From Pseudobdellovibrionaceae bacterium (GTDB lineage: Bacteria; Bdellovibrionota; Bdellovibrionia; Bdellovibrionales; UBA1609), in assembly GCA_023954155.1 (NCBI GenBank), contig JAMLIO010000006.1, forward strand, positions 1 through 64,000: 64,000 nt of DNA, written 5' to 3'. The translations under genes were made by a program, and so were the position numbers. This document shows, piece by piece, positions 8,898 through 17,584 of the stretch; positions within the stretch are counted from its first letter, which is position 1, and each line of letters begins with the position of its first letter. The notes beneath the pieces were generated by a model. It was not told the origin of the DNA. It did not search any database and worked only from the letters and a program-made list of their open reading frames with translations.

Positions 8898-10013
8898 TTA
8901 CTCTTTCTTACAACTTAAATTAAGTACTATTCCAAAAAGAATGCAAGTCCCTAAGAGCGAACTGCCTCCATAACTCATAAATGGCATCGTCAGTCCTTTT
9001 GTGGGAATCAGTCCTAAAACGACTGCGGCATTAAAAAAAACAGAGTACGCAAATAAACTCATAAGACCAAAACCAAGAATCTTGCGCTGCAAATCCGTCT
9101 GGCTGAGCACCACTTGCAGTCCCTTGAAAATCAAAGTTCCAATCAGAGCCATGATTGTCATAAAACCCACAAATCCCCACTCTTCCCCTAGTACAGCCAA
9201 AGTGAAATCCGTATGGGCTTCTGGCAAGAAGTAAAGCTTACCCTGCCCCTCACCCAAACCTCTTCCAAACCAGCCCCCCGATCTGAAACTTAAAAGACTT
9301 TGAATGATTTGAAACCCTGCTCCTTTAGGATCGCTCCATGGATCTAAAAAGGATTGCAGTCTTTTGAGTCGATAAGGTTCGGCATAGACTAAAGCCACAG
9401 CCGTAGCCCCTAACACCCCAGTTGCCGTAATGACAGGCCAAATGGGTTTAAAAAAACAAAAGAATAAAATCAAAAGCACCCAGCTTAAAAGCACAAAAGA
9501 ACCAAAATCAGGCTGTAATAAAAATAATCCAAATGGAGCAGCTAACATTCCCAGCCTCACCAGATTGGCTTCTGTCCATAACCTTTCATCTTGAATTTGT
9601 ACGAGCCATTTACTGACAGCAAAAAGAGCAAAGATCTTCACCATTTCTGAGGGTTCAAACCTAAACCCAAAGGGCAATTGCAACCACCTGTGTGCGCCTC
9701 CTGCCTGAACACCCACATGGGGCACAAGAGTTAAAGCCAGTGCCAGCAGACTGACAAAAAATCCCACATAGCCTAAACGCAAAAGTGTTTGGGTTTTAAG
9801 TGCGAGAATAGAAAACAGAGCCACCAAACCGACGACTGTAAATAACGCCTGCTTCTTGAGATAAAAAAGACCGTCGCTGTATTTATCAATCGCTAAGACA
9901 TAACTCGAAGTGTAGACCTGAATCAGTCCTAAACCTAACAAGCACATGACGATCCACAAGATCGTGCGATCGGCTTCCGAAATTCTTTCTGGTATCGACT
10001 TTAAAAATCCCAT
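8898..10013 (-). CDS. ftsW: FtsW, SEDS-family septal peptidoglycan polymerase
   Basis: Polytopic SEDS glycosyltransferase (about ten hydrophobic helices) that polymerises lipid II with FtsI at the septum. Family motifs include QPDFGS (about 171-176), HTDFTLAVLGEEWGF (about 265-279) and the C-terminal FMSYGGSSL (about 347-355). The Asp in HTDF and the preceding loops form the active cavity in this family. Its place in the dcw cluster beside murG favours FtsW over RodA. It is separated from murD by a plus-strand gene, so it probably has its own promoter in the 222-base gap upstream. Confidence 0.94.
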   Translation of the reverse strand: MGFLKSIPERISEADRTILWIVMCLLGLGLIQVYTSSYVLAIDKYSDGLFYLKKQALFTVVGLVALFSILALKTQTLLRLGYVGFFVSLLALALTLVPHVGVQAGGAHRWLQLPFGFRFEPSEMVKIFALFAVSKWLVQIQDERLWTEANLVRLGMLAAPFGLFLLQPDFGSFVLLSWVLLILFFCFFKPIWPVITATGVLGATAVALVYAEPYRLKRLQSFLDPWSDPKGAGFQIIQSLLSFRSGGWFGRGLGEGQGKLYFLPEAHTDFTLAVLGEEWGFVGFMTIMALIGTLIFKGLQVVLSQTDLQRKILGFGLMSLFAYSVFFNAAVVLGLIPTKGLTMPFMSYGGSSLLGTCILFGIVLNLSCKKE

Positions 10014-10235
10014 ATTTAAATTTTAAAGGATTTTACAAGCGGGGTTGAGTGAAAAAGCCTTAAGGGGCCTAAAACCCGCTCTTGGCATAGGTCTTTTCCA
10101 CCTTATATTCTTTACAAGATCACTTCATCTGACGACTTTCTCATGGTCGCAAATTGCAAAAAATGCTAATTGTGCCTCTGTATTTCTGGTTAAATCTTGC
10201 CTTAAGTTGGGTTCGTAAAAAAAGAGGAGTTTTTT

Positions 10236-10808
10236 GTGAAGTGGCTGAGTTTACACTTATGGGTTCTTAACACATTGCTTGTAGCAAGTGCTTGGGCTCA
10301 GCCAAGTGCTCTAGATGAGCTAAAGCGAACAAAAACCCTCTGTTACGGTCGTGAGTACCTAGACCATGAAATCACCGCCAATGCGGGCCAACTTGTAAAA
10401 CAGATTCGAGTCAGTCTGAACTATGAAGACCAAACCGACAGCATCAGTATGTCCGTCAAGATGACTCTCCTGCAAGAAGCGCTGGTCACTCCTATCTCAA
10501 AAAACAAAAACTCTTCTCTAGGTAACTATGAAACCGAATTGAATTGTCTTAACGATCCTAGGTATGATGGCTATTTGCTGTGCTCTTCACCATGCTTTGA
10601 AGGCGGAGCCGTTGTCTCTTGGGACAGTTACAGAAAAAACATAAATACTTTATTTTTTGTAAATCTAGGCGTTCCACTACGTCGGTGCACTTCTGAAGAC
10701 ATGTTACAATTTGCAGACTTTAAATCCGTACCTGTCATTCATCTGCCCAACTCCAGAGGCAATAAGCGTTTTACACTTTTTGCCCTACCCGATGCTTTTT
10801 GTCAGTGA
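10236..10808 (+). CDS. secreted protein of unknown function inside the dcw cluster, opposite strand
   Basis: 190 residues, not recognised. A standard signal peptide (MKWLSLHLWVLNTLLVASAWAQ, cleavage after AWA) is followed by a periplasmic or secreted domain with seven cysteines (mature part), several in a CLNDPRYDGYLLCSSPC cluster, which suggests disulfides. The GTG start at 10236 has GAGGAG 6 bases upstream. It is the only plus-strand gene between mraZ and ftsZ and interrupts transcription from murD to ftsW. A convergent terminator lies between its stop and the murD stop. The signal peptide, ribosome site and clean frame make it a real gene. Confidence 0.8.
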   Translation: MKWLSLHLWVLNTLLVASAWAQPSALDELKRTKTLCYGREYLDHEITANAGQLVKQIRVSLNYEDQTDSISMSVKMTLLQEALVTPISKNKNSSLGNYETELNCLNDPRYDGYLLCSSPCFEGGAVVSWDSYRKNINTLFFVNLGVPLRRCTSEDMLQFADFKSVPVIHLPNSRGNKRFTLFALPDAFCQ

Positions 10809-10816
10809 ACATTCAT

Positions 10817-10845
10817 GTTCCTCAAAGACTTTGCAGTTGAGGAAC
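10817..10845. terminator. hairpin between convergent genes (secreted protein and murD)
   Basis: GTTCCTCAA (10817-10825) and TTGAGGAAC (10837-10845) form a perfect 9-bp stem with an 11-base loop, exactly between the stop codons of two convergent genes. There is only a short U-rich tail on either side, so it may be a bidirectional, weak intrinsic terminator. Confidence 0.5.
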
Positions 10846-10847
10846 GT

Positions 10848-12236
10848 TTACTTTAAAGCGTGAACAATCTGTTTAAAGTAGTTTCCACGGTCACGGTAAT
10901 CATCAAAAAAGTCAAAACTTGAAGCTCCTGGCGACAACAAGACTTTATCTCCGATGCGAGATTTGGAATACGCCATGTGAACGGCCTCATCAAAAGTTCC
11001 AATCAAGAAGGTTTCGCTATGATCACCAATATCACGATTGATACGTTCTTTAGCTTCGCCCACAAGAATTAACGTTTTTACTTTTCTACGTACCTCTTCA
11101 CGTAAAGGCGCATAGTTAAGTCCCGTGTCTTTACCACCCATAATCAAAATCACGTTCTCATCAAAAGCCTTTAAAGCTCTTAATACTGCATGAACGTTTG
11201 TGGCTTTAGAGTCATTATAAAATTCAACACCACCCACTTTACGAACATACTCAAGACGATGCTCAATCCCTGTGTAAGTATCAATCACATCTTGAATAGC
11301 CTCATGAGTCGCCCCATGTTCACGAGAAGCAAGGATAGCCGCCATCGTGTTTTCTACGTTATGGAAGCCACGCATCTTCATGTTCTCTACAGAAAACACT
11401 TCAATGTCTGGGCCTGTGCGAATTTTGATCTCGTCACGAATCTGTACACCACCACCAATATTCATGATTTGTGGTTCTAAAGATTGTTTTCTTGAAAAGT
11501 AATAAATGATCCCTCTTTGTACAGCAGGGTCTCTGGCTAATTCTACTACGGCATTGTCATCCGCATTTAAAATGCTAGTAGTGTCTTGGTTAGTATTTAA
11601 AAAGATCTTTCTCTTGGCGTTGATATAATCTTCCATAGACTTGTGACGGTCTAAATGGTTTTCAGCCAAATTCATAAACACAATATTTTTGGGAGCAAAC
11701 TCAACCACGTGCTCAAGCATAAAACTTGAAACTTCAACTACAATCACTTGTGACTTTGCATCCGAAGTCAGATAGCTCACTAAAGGTTCGCCGTAATTTC
11801 CACCCACCCATACGTTCACTCCTGAACGCTTGAGCATCTCAGTGATTAAAGATACTGTCGTCGTTTTACCATTAGTGCCAGTCACAGCAATCACAGGTTC
11901 TTTAATAAAGCGAGAGGCAAATTCAAACTCTCCTGTGACTTGCACACCATTGTTTTTTGCATATTCAAAAATCTTTAAATGCGGAGAAATACCAGGGCTT
12001 AAAATGATCAGGTCTTGCTGTAAAAAGACTTTAGGAGTGTGGTTGCCCAAATCATAGTTCACCTGGATGTCATCCATTTGCTCTAAGAAGTTGGCAAGCT
12101 CAGCTTTTGATTTGTGATCGCTCACTGTGACTTCTGCGCCATGGTTTACTAAGAAACGCGCCAAAGCAACTCCAGTTTTTGCAAACCCAACTATCAAAAT
12201 CTTTTTTCCGTTTAAATCTGATAACTGCATTCCCAT
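10848..12236 (-). CDS. murD: UDP-N-acetylmuramoylalanine--D-glutamate ligase MurD
   Basis: Cytoplasmic ligase that adds D-Glu to UDP-MurNAc-L-Ala. It has the N-terminal motif KKILIVGFAKTGVALA (about 11-26), the P-loop VTGTNGKTTTVSL (about 117-129), the central N-A-E-N-H-L-D-R-H stretch near 190 and the C-terminal YNDSKATNVHAV near 318. The length of 462 is typical. Two starts are possible, at 12236 and two codons later. The first sits right behind AAGGAAGGAT, and the difference is trivial. A 106-base gap separates it from mraY. Confidence 0.96.
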   Translation of the reverse strand: MGMQLSDLNGKKILIVGFAKTGVALARFLVNHGAEVTVSDHKSKAELANFLEQMDDIQVNYDLGNHTPKVFLQQDLIILSPGISPHLKIFEYAKNNGVQVTGEFEFASRFIKEPVIAVTGTNGKTTTVSLITEMLKRSGVNVWVGGNYGEPLVSYLTSDAKSQVIVVEVSSFMLEHVVEFAPKNIVFMNLAENHLDRHKSMEDYINAKRKIFLNTNQDTTSILNADDNAVVELARDPAVQRGIIYYFSRKQSLEPQIMNIGGGVQIRDEIKIRTGPDIEVFSVENMKMRGFHNVENTMAAILASREHGATHEAIQDVIDTYTGIEHRLEYVRKVGGVEFYNDSKATNVHAVLRALKAFDENVILIMGGKDTGLNYAPLREEVRRKVKTLILVGEAKERINRDIGDHSETFLIGTFDEAVHMAYSKSRIGDKVLLSPGASSFDFFDDYRDRGNYFKQIVHALK

Positions 12237-12342
12237 ATCCTTCCTTTTAAATTTATCTTCAAATTCTTTCTAAACGCTGCGGGCCCTAAACTCAAGCCAT
12301 GACGTCAAAGCCACTACAACACATGTCCTGTCTTCTCGCACT

Positions 12343-13422
12343 CTAACGTAACTTTAAAGTGGCTAGCGACAGTACGGCCAATAAAATTGACACAATCCAA
12401 AATCTGACAATGATTTTGGTCTCTTCTAATCCCTTCAATTCAAAATGATGGTGAATCGGGGCCATTTTAAAAACCCTTTTGCCACGGAGTTTAAAAGACA
12501 GCACCTGAGTGATCACCGACAGAGCCTCCACCACAAAAACTCCACCTAGAAGCACTAATAAAATTTCATTCTTAGTCAAAACCGCCATGGCTCCAAGAAA
12601 TCCACCTAAACTTAAACTTCCCACATCTCCCATAAACACTTGAGCGGGATGGGCGTTATACCATAAAAAACCCATACCTGAAGCCATCAGAGCGGCACCC
12701 ACAATGGTCAGCTCTCCTGCTCCTGTCACGCTGGGGATTTGCAAATATTCAGCGATAGCGGCGTGTCCTGCCACATAACTAAAAATCATAAAGGTGCCTG
12801 TGGCCACCATCACGGGCACAATGGCCAAACCATCAAGCCCGTCAGTCAAATTCACCGCATTGGCACATCCCACAACCACAAACCCAGCAAAAATAATATA
12901 CAACCAACCTAAATCAAAAGATAAGTTCTTAAAGAACGGGAAAGTCAGCACGGTGGTCACACTCTGGTTATAAACCAAAAATCCCACGACCAAAAAGACG
13001 ATGGCAAATTCAAAAAACAATCTGACTTTTCCTGGTAAACCTTTTGAATTTTTTCTGGCGACCTTAGCATAATCATCCAAATAACCAATTAAACCAAATC
13101 CAAAGGTGATCGATAAAAGAGCCCATACTAAAGGGTTTAAAAGATCCACCCACAATAAACTAGGGATAGCTACACCTAATAAAATCAATCCCCCACCCAT
13201 TGTAGGTGTTCCTGATTTTTTTAAGTGGGATTGTGGTCCATCATCACGAATGGCTTGACGCATTTGACGACTTGCCAATCTATTGATGAATCGTGTGCCA
13301 AAGTACCAGCAGATAAAAAATGAAGTGAAAAAAGTGATAAACGTGCGGACCGTCACATAACGAAATAAGTTAGCCAGTCCTGTAGTCACATCAAAGTTCT
13401 GAGTTAATATTGTGTAAATCAA
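12343..13422 (-). CDS. mraY: phospho-N-acetylmuramoyl-pentapeptide transferase MraY
   Basis: Integral membrane enzyme with about ten helices that transfers phospho-MurNAc-pentapeptide to undecaprenyl phosphate, making lipid I. Diagnostic motifs are GTPTMGGG (about 71-78), the catalytic LDDYAK (about 115-120), [13 protein letters not shown] (about 188-200) and the histidine triad [11 protein letters not shown] (about 322-332). It begins with TTG, and the TTGA overlaps the murF stop codon, so translation is coupled. The length of 359 is normal. Confidence 0.97.
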   Translation of the reverse strand: MIYTILTQNFDVTTGLANLFRYVTVRTFITFFTSFFICWYFGTRFINRLASRQMRQAIRDDGPQSHLKKSGTPTMGGGLILLGVAIPSLLWVDLLNPLVWALLSITFGFGLIGYLDDYAKVARKNSKGLPGKVRLFFEFAIVFLVVGFLVYNQSVTTVLTFPFFKNLSFDLGWLYIIFAGFVVVGCANAVNLTDGLDGLAIVPVMVATGTFMIFSYVAGHAAIAEYLQIPSVTGAGELTIVGAALMASGMGFLWYNAHPAQVFMGDVGSLSLGGFLGAMAVLTKNEILLVLLGGVFVVEALSVITQVLSFKLRGKRVFKMAPIHHHFELKGLEETKIIVRFWIVSILLAVLSLATLKLR

Positions 13423-14831
13423 CGAAGTCGTACTCCCTCAAATAATGATAAAAAGCTCTCAAGGTGCATGCCTCGCGAACCCTTTAACGCAATCCAATCC
13501 CCTGTCTTTAACATACTTTTATATCTTAAAGCAACGTCTTCTTTATAACTATCTGAAATTATTGGATTTTTTCCATTTTTTTGAGACCTATAACCTTGTA
13601 AAAACTCTTCTCCCGAAGGTCCCATAAACCACAGGTGGGCATGAGGAGTTTGGGCCGCTTGCACCCCTAACTCGTAGTGAAGCTCTTTAGTGCTCGCACC
13701 CAGCTCTAACATCTCTCCGAGCACGATGTACGGTGGAGTTTTAAGTTTTTGCAGCTGAGCAAAAAACGCCTTCATACTTTCAGGATTAGCATTGTACGCA
13801 TCAAAATAAAAACGCAGTCCCTCCGCAGAATTGAGCACTTCACTCCTACCCCAAAACGACTGCAAAAGCGAAAGACGCTGCCACAATGTCTCTGCACCAA
13901 GGCCTGACTGCGTGGCAATGGCTACGGCCATCAACACATTGGTCACGTGGTGCACACCCGAAATAGGAATCACTGCTTCTCCTGATAAACCTAAAATATG
14001 TCCCTTCACTTTAAAACGGCCAAAGGGGTCAGTGTCATCTTCGAGAGCTTGTAGATAAATATCAGCTTGTGGGTCCTGACTTGAAACCCATATCTGACGC
14101 TGTGCTGGTGAGGAGATGTACTCGGTGTAAAAACCTGAAATTTTAAGGTCATCTTTGTTAATCACATGGGTGCGGCCCTTAGAATAGATCGACATCTTTT
14201 CTTTTAAAACATCTTCAACGGTTCCCAAACCTTCTAAATGTCCTCGTCCTACCATCGTCACTAAAGTCAGATCAGGCTCAATGATAGAGACTAAATTTTT
14301 GATCTCACCATGGTGGTTCATGCCCACCTCTAACAGCGCGACTTGATCTGTGCTTTGCACGTCCAACAGACTTAAGGGTACACCAATATGATTGTTAAAA
14401 CTTTTAGGTGAAAAATAATGTGGCACTTGGCCTTCTAAAAGTTGATGCGCAAAATATTTGGTCGTGGTCTTCCCACTAGTGCCCGTAATGGCCACTTTCA
14501 TACATGAGTTGAACTTTTGACTCTGATAGTGAGCCAGCTGTTGCAGGGCCTTTAGTGTGTCTTGCACTTTAAAAATTTGAATGTTTTTTTGCTGCTCTTG
14601 AGTCATCTGTTCTGCAACGTCTTTTTGTACGATAAGCCCTTGGCAGCCTTGTTTGAGAGCCCCAGCAATAAAGTTGTGGCCATCAAAGTTTTCACCAACA
14701 AGTGCCAAAAAAAGAGCCCCAGCGGCGGCTTCACGTGAATCCGTACTCAAACCAGTCCAAAGCTTTGAGCTGTCTATATTTTGCCCTAGGGCTTGAGTCA
14801 CCTCTTGGATCTCTTGACTTGTTAGCTTCAT
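13419..14831 (-). CDS. murF: UDP-MurNAc-tripeptide--D-alanyl-D-alanine ligase MurF
   Basis: Adds the D-Ala-D-Ala dipeptide to the UDP-MurNAc-tripeptide, which ties its work to Ddl downstream in the same cluster. Visible are the N-domain [16 protein letters not shown] (about 30-45), the P-loop [11 protein letters not shown] (about 114-124) and [10 protein letters not shown] (about 168-177), which is typical of Mur[17 protein letters not shown] (about 336-351) is the MurF-specific C-domain motif. The length is 470. It overlaps murE (ATGA) upstream and mraY downstream by four bases each. Confidence 0.96.
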   Translation of the reverse strand: MKLTSQEIQEVTQALGQNIDSSKLWTGLSTDSREAAAGALFLALVGENFDGHNFIAGALKQGCQGLIVQKDVAEQMTQEQQKNIQIFKVQDTLKALQQLAHYQSQKFNSCMKVAITGTSGKTTTKYFAHQLLEGQVPHYFSPKSFNNHIGVPLSLLDVQSTDQVALLEVGMNHHGEIKNLVSIIEPDLTLVTMVGRGHLEGLGTVEDVLKEKMSIYSKGRTHVINKDDLKISGFYTEYISSPAQRQIWVSSQDPQADIYLQALEDDTDPFGRFKVKGHILGLSGEAVIPISGVHHVTNVLMAVAIATQSGLGAETLWQRLSLLQSFWGRSEVLNSAEGLRFYFDAYNANPESMKAFFAQLQKLKTPPYIVLGEMLELGASTKELHYELGVQAAQTPHAHLWFMGPSGEEFLQGYRSQKNGKNPIISDSYKEDVALRYKSMLKTGDWIALKGSRGMHLESFLSLFEGVRLR

Positions 14832-16486
14832 GCTTCTCCTTTTTGTAAAAGCTCATACGCTGTTTCGTAATCACTGAAGTGATTTTTTTGCTCACCCACG
14901 ATCTGATAATTTTCATGCCCTTTACCTGCGATCAACAAAACATCTTCGGCAGACTTTAGAAGTTCAAGCCCCTTTGCAATGGCCTGTTTGCGATCCATCA
15001 AGATCAATGGGAGGGTTTCTTTTTCAGGATCAAAACCCGAAAGGATGTCTTGCACAATGTCTTCTGGATTTTCAGTACGAGGGTTGTCATTGGTCACAAT
15101 GATCTGATCCGCACCCTGTTCCGCAACTTGAGCCATCAAAGGCCGCTTGGCTTTGTCTCTGTCACCACCGCAGCCAAAGACCACCACGATCTGTCCCTTT
15201 GTAATCTGACGTAAACTTTCCAAAGAACGCATGAGAGCGTCAGGGGTGTGAGCATAATCGACAAATACATTTTTAAAACTTTGATCTAAGATCACCTTTT
15301 GCAAACGGCCTGGAATTCCCGAAAAGGTTTGGGCCGCTCTTTGCAAAACCGCATCGTTACCAATGTGGTCACGCACACTTAATGCCACTTGCGCCCAATT
15401 GTACGCCTGGAATCGACCCACAATAGGTAAGTTCATCCCTATTTTTATTTTCTCTAGCTCGCCTTTATCATTTTTTTCTTCGACATGAAGACAGATTTGG
15501 CTCCCGTGTTGATCGCTTTTTACAATTTCGATCTCGCAGGTATAAACAGGATATTTTTTTCGTTGTTCTGCAATAAAGTCCATGCGGTGTTGATGTGAAA
15601 CTGTATCAGAATCTTTTTCATACAGATAAATGGTTTTATATTTTGTGCTTAGAATGATCTTCTTGGCCCAATCGTCCATCAGATTGATCACTGCAATTTT
15701 TTTCTTTTTTTGAGAGGGCGTTAAAAGCCGCGTAAAAAGCTTTTCCTTTGCTAAAAAATAATCTTCTAACCCTTTGTGATAATCCAAGTGATCATTAGTA
15801 AGGTTAGAAAATATAGCCGCATTTAAATTTAAATTTTCAGCACGGTTTTGATCAAGGCCATGACTTGAAATCTCTAGGGCGCAGGCCTTAGCACCTTCGG
15901 CTAAAAACTCTTTCAAACGTGGAAATAAAATATCTGCACCAGGGGTGGTCATAGCCGTGGGCCATACCTTATCCTGTAAATGATGATTGATGGTGCCCAT
16001 CACTGCACACGTGTCTCCTGCAATATTTAAAATGTGTTCTGCCATGTGAGCCATGGAGGTCTTGCCATTTGTTCCCGTAATACCCACCAAGAACAGTTTT
16101 TCATCGGGACATCCACTGCGGTGACGCCATACCTCAGCCCACGCCTTGCGTGAATTGGAAACATAGAAGACTTCACCCGTAAAATTTTTAAGAGCAGACT
16201 TGGCGGCAATAGATGAGGCGCGTGGCAACTTCTGTGCTGAAGCCGTAGGGCCTTCCTTTTTTAACCGTGATTTTCCTAATGATGCGGTGGAGGACAGTAA
16301 AGAAGAGGGTTCTTCTTGCAGCACAAGGGCGGCCACACCTTTTTTGATCACTTCTGGAATATAGGCATGGCCATCACTTTGGCTTCCTGCGATAGCGAAA
16401 AAAATACTGTGTTCATTCACCTGTCTGGAGTCGGCAACGGGAATCCATTCTGGATGCTGAGATACAAAAGATAACAAGGTTTCCAT
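14828..16486 (-). CDS. murE: UDP-MurNAc-tripeptide synthetase MurE, DAP type
   Basis: Adds the third stem residue. The P-loop GITGTNGKTSMAH is near 133-145, and DNPRTENPED near 467 carries the DNPR motif typical of enzymes that use meso-diaminopimelate, so the wall is probably DAP type. Also seen are the lysine-containing central domain and DYAHTPDAL near 413. At 552 residues it is about 60 longer than usual. Part of the excess is a Ser/Lys/Ala-rich insertion at about 58-100, between the N-domain strands, which looks like a flexible loop. It lies before murF with a four-base overlap. Confidence 0.95.
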   Translation of the reverse strand: METLLSFVSQHPEWIPVADSRQVNEHSIFFAIAGSQSDGHAYIPEVIKKGVAALVLQEEPSSLLSSTASLGKSRLKKEGPTASAQKLPRASSIAAKSALKNFTGEVFYVSNSRKAWAEVWRHRSGCPDEKLFLVGITGTNGKTSMAHMAEHILNIAGDTCAVMGTINHHLQDKVWPTAMTTPGADILFPRLKEFLAEGAKACALEISSHGLDQNRAENLNLNAAIFSNLTNDHLDYHKGLEDYFLAKEKLFTRLLTPSQKKKKIAVINLMDDWAKKIILSTKYKTIYLYEKDSDTVSHQHRMDFIAEQRKKYPVYTCEIEIVKSDQHGSQICLHVEEKNDKGELEKIKIGMNLPIVGRFQAYNWAQVALSVRDHIGNDAVLQRAAQTFSGIPGRLQKVILDQSFKNVFVDYAHTPDALMRSLESLRQITKGQIVVVFGCGGDRDKAKRPLMAQVAEQGADQIIVTNDNPRTENPEDIVQDILSGFDPEKETLPLILMDRKQAIAKGLELLKSAEDVLLIAGKGHENYQIVGEQKNHFSDYETAYELLQKGEA

Positions 16487-16556
16487 AATCGAACATTATT
16501 ATCCTAATGCTATAGGCACGCAACGTGCTTTTGAGTTTAGACGCCACTCAAAAAGA

Positions 16557-16588
16557 TTGAGGTGCTGCTTTGAAAGCCAGCACCTCAA
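16557..16588 (-). terminator. strong hairpin downstream of the 226-residue secreted protein
   Basis: TTGAGGTGCTG (16557-16567) pairs perfectly with CAGCACCTCAA (16578-16588). The ten-base loop can itself fold (CTTTGAAAG). On the minus strand it is followed by AATCTTTTTGAG, a short U-rich tail, 45 bases after the gene's stop codon. This is probably an intrinsic terminator separating this gene from murE. Confidence 0.55.
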
Positions 16589-16632
16589 AATATGTTACAA
16601 CAACAACGGGAGTGAGTTTTAAACCCTCACGC

Positions 16633-17313
16633 CTAGAATTGACTTAAAAAATCAGCATAGGGATACGCATCCATGTGTGTGTAGCCCAACTGAGAAGCAT
16701 CAAGTAAAGAACCCTGTGGAATCAAATACGCATTCATTTTGGTTGTGGGGATACCACATACGGCAGGCACAATAGCACCTGTTGTAGCTTTGTTCAGCTT
16801 ACGGAACTCAATTCCAGCAGCAGTTAGCTCTTGAGACATCTCGTAAGGCTCAACACCATCATAGCCACATGCAATAGAGCCATCATGCTTTAAAACCCAA
16901 ACATAGTTTGTCGCCTCATACACCTTCTCACCTTCTTCTAAAATTGCTTGTGAGCTATTAAGAAAGACCGTCAAAGTGTACTGCTTAGCCACCACATTAG
17001 GTTGAGGATTGGTAACATAAATTACAAATTGCTCATAAATGGCATTTTGATCTACAAGAATCAAACGAGCATCAAAGCTAAGCGGAGCCATCATGGTGCA
17101 AAGTCCATCTGCTGTGCACACATTGAGATCGACCAACAGTTCAATTCCACCTTGTGAGCGAATCACAGAAATAGGACCTCGATAGCCACCTTCACCTGTA
17201 GGTCTTAATCCTGTGTGAACCTCATGCACACTTAAGTGCGCTGGCAAAATTGTTAATGCCTGAGCGTGGAATGCACCGAAAAACACAATCATCATAGCTA
17301 GTACTTGTTTCAT
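16633..17313 (-). CDS. secreted protein of unknown function
   Basis: 226 residues with a clear Sec signal peptide (MKQVLAMMIVFFGAFHAQA, cleavage after AQA). AGGAGGG lies 3 bases before the ATG. The mature part is beta-rich by eye. It contains four cysteines: a pair in the VCTADGLCTM segment (about 73-80) and two more near 149 and 187, which could form disulfides. I do not recognise the family. It stands alone: about 270 bases separate it from the M48 gene, and a hairpin terminator follows it. The stretch 17314-17584 upstream holds only its promoter region and A/T-rich sequence. Confidence 0.75.
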   Translation of the reverse strand: MKQVLAMMIVFFGAFHAQALTILPAHLSVHEVHTGLRPTGEGGYRGPISVIRSQGGIELLVDLNVCTADGLCTMMAPLSFDARLILVDQNAIYEQFVIYVTNPQPNVVAKQYTLTVFLNSSQAILEEGEKVYEATNYVWVLKHDGSIACGYDGVEPYEMSQELTAAGIEFRKLNKATTGAIVPAVCGIPTTKMNAYLIPQGSLLDASQLGYTHMDAYPYADFLSQF

Positions 17314-17584
17314 AAACCCTCCTAATTTGGTTTTTTTGTTACAAGAAAAGATTTACGACCAAAGACTAGTCCGAGCAATTATTTAATAAACAATTTAATT
17401 AAAATATTTTATTTTTTATAAACTTTATTTGCCATGATTCAACGGCCCTAAAGGCCATCCCCACACAGCTTTCGGCATTCAATGCGACAGTCCTCATCGG
17501 CCCAAGCCAACCCAACCGCAAACTGTCACCCTCACATAGGCTTTAGCTTGATAATGTAATAGCCAATTAAACTGGTTATATTCT

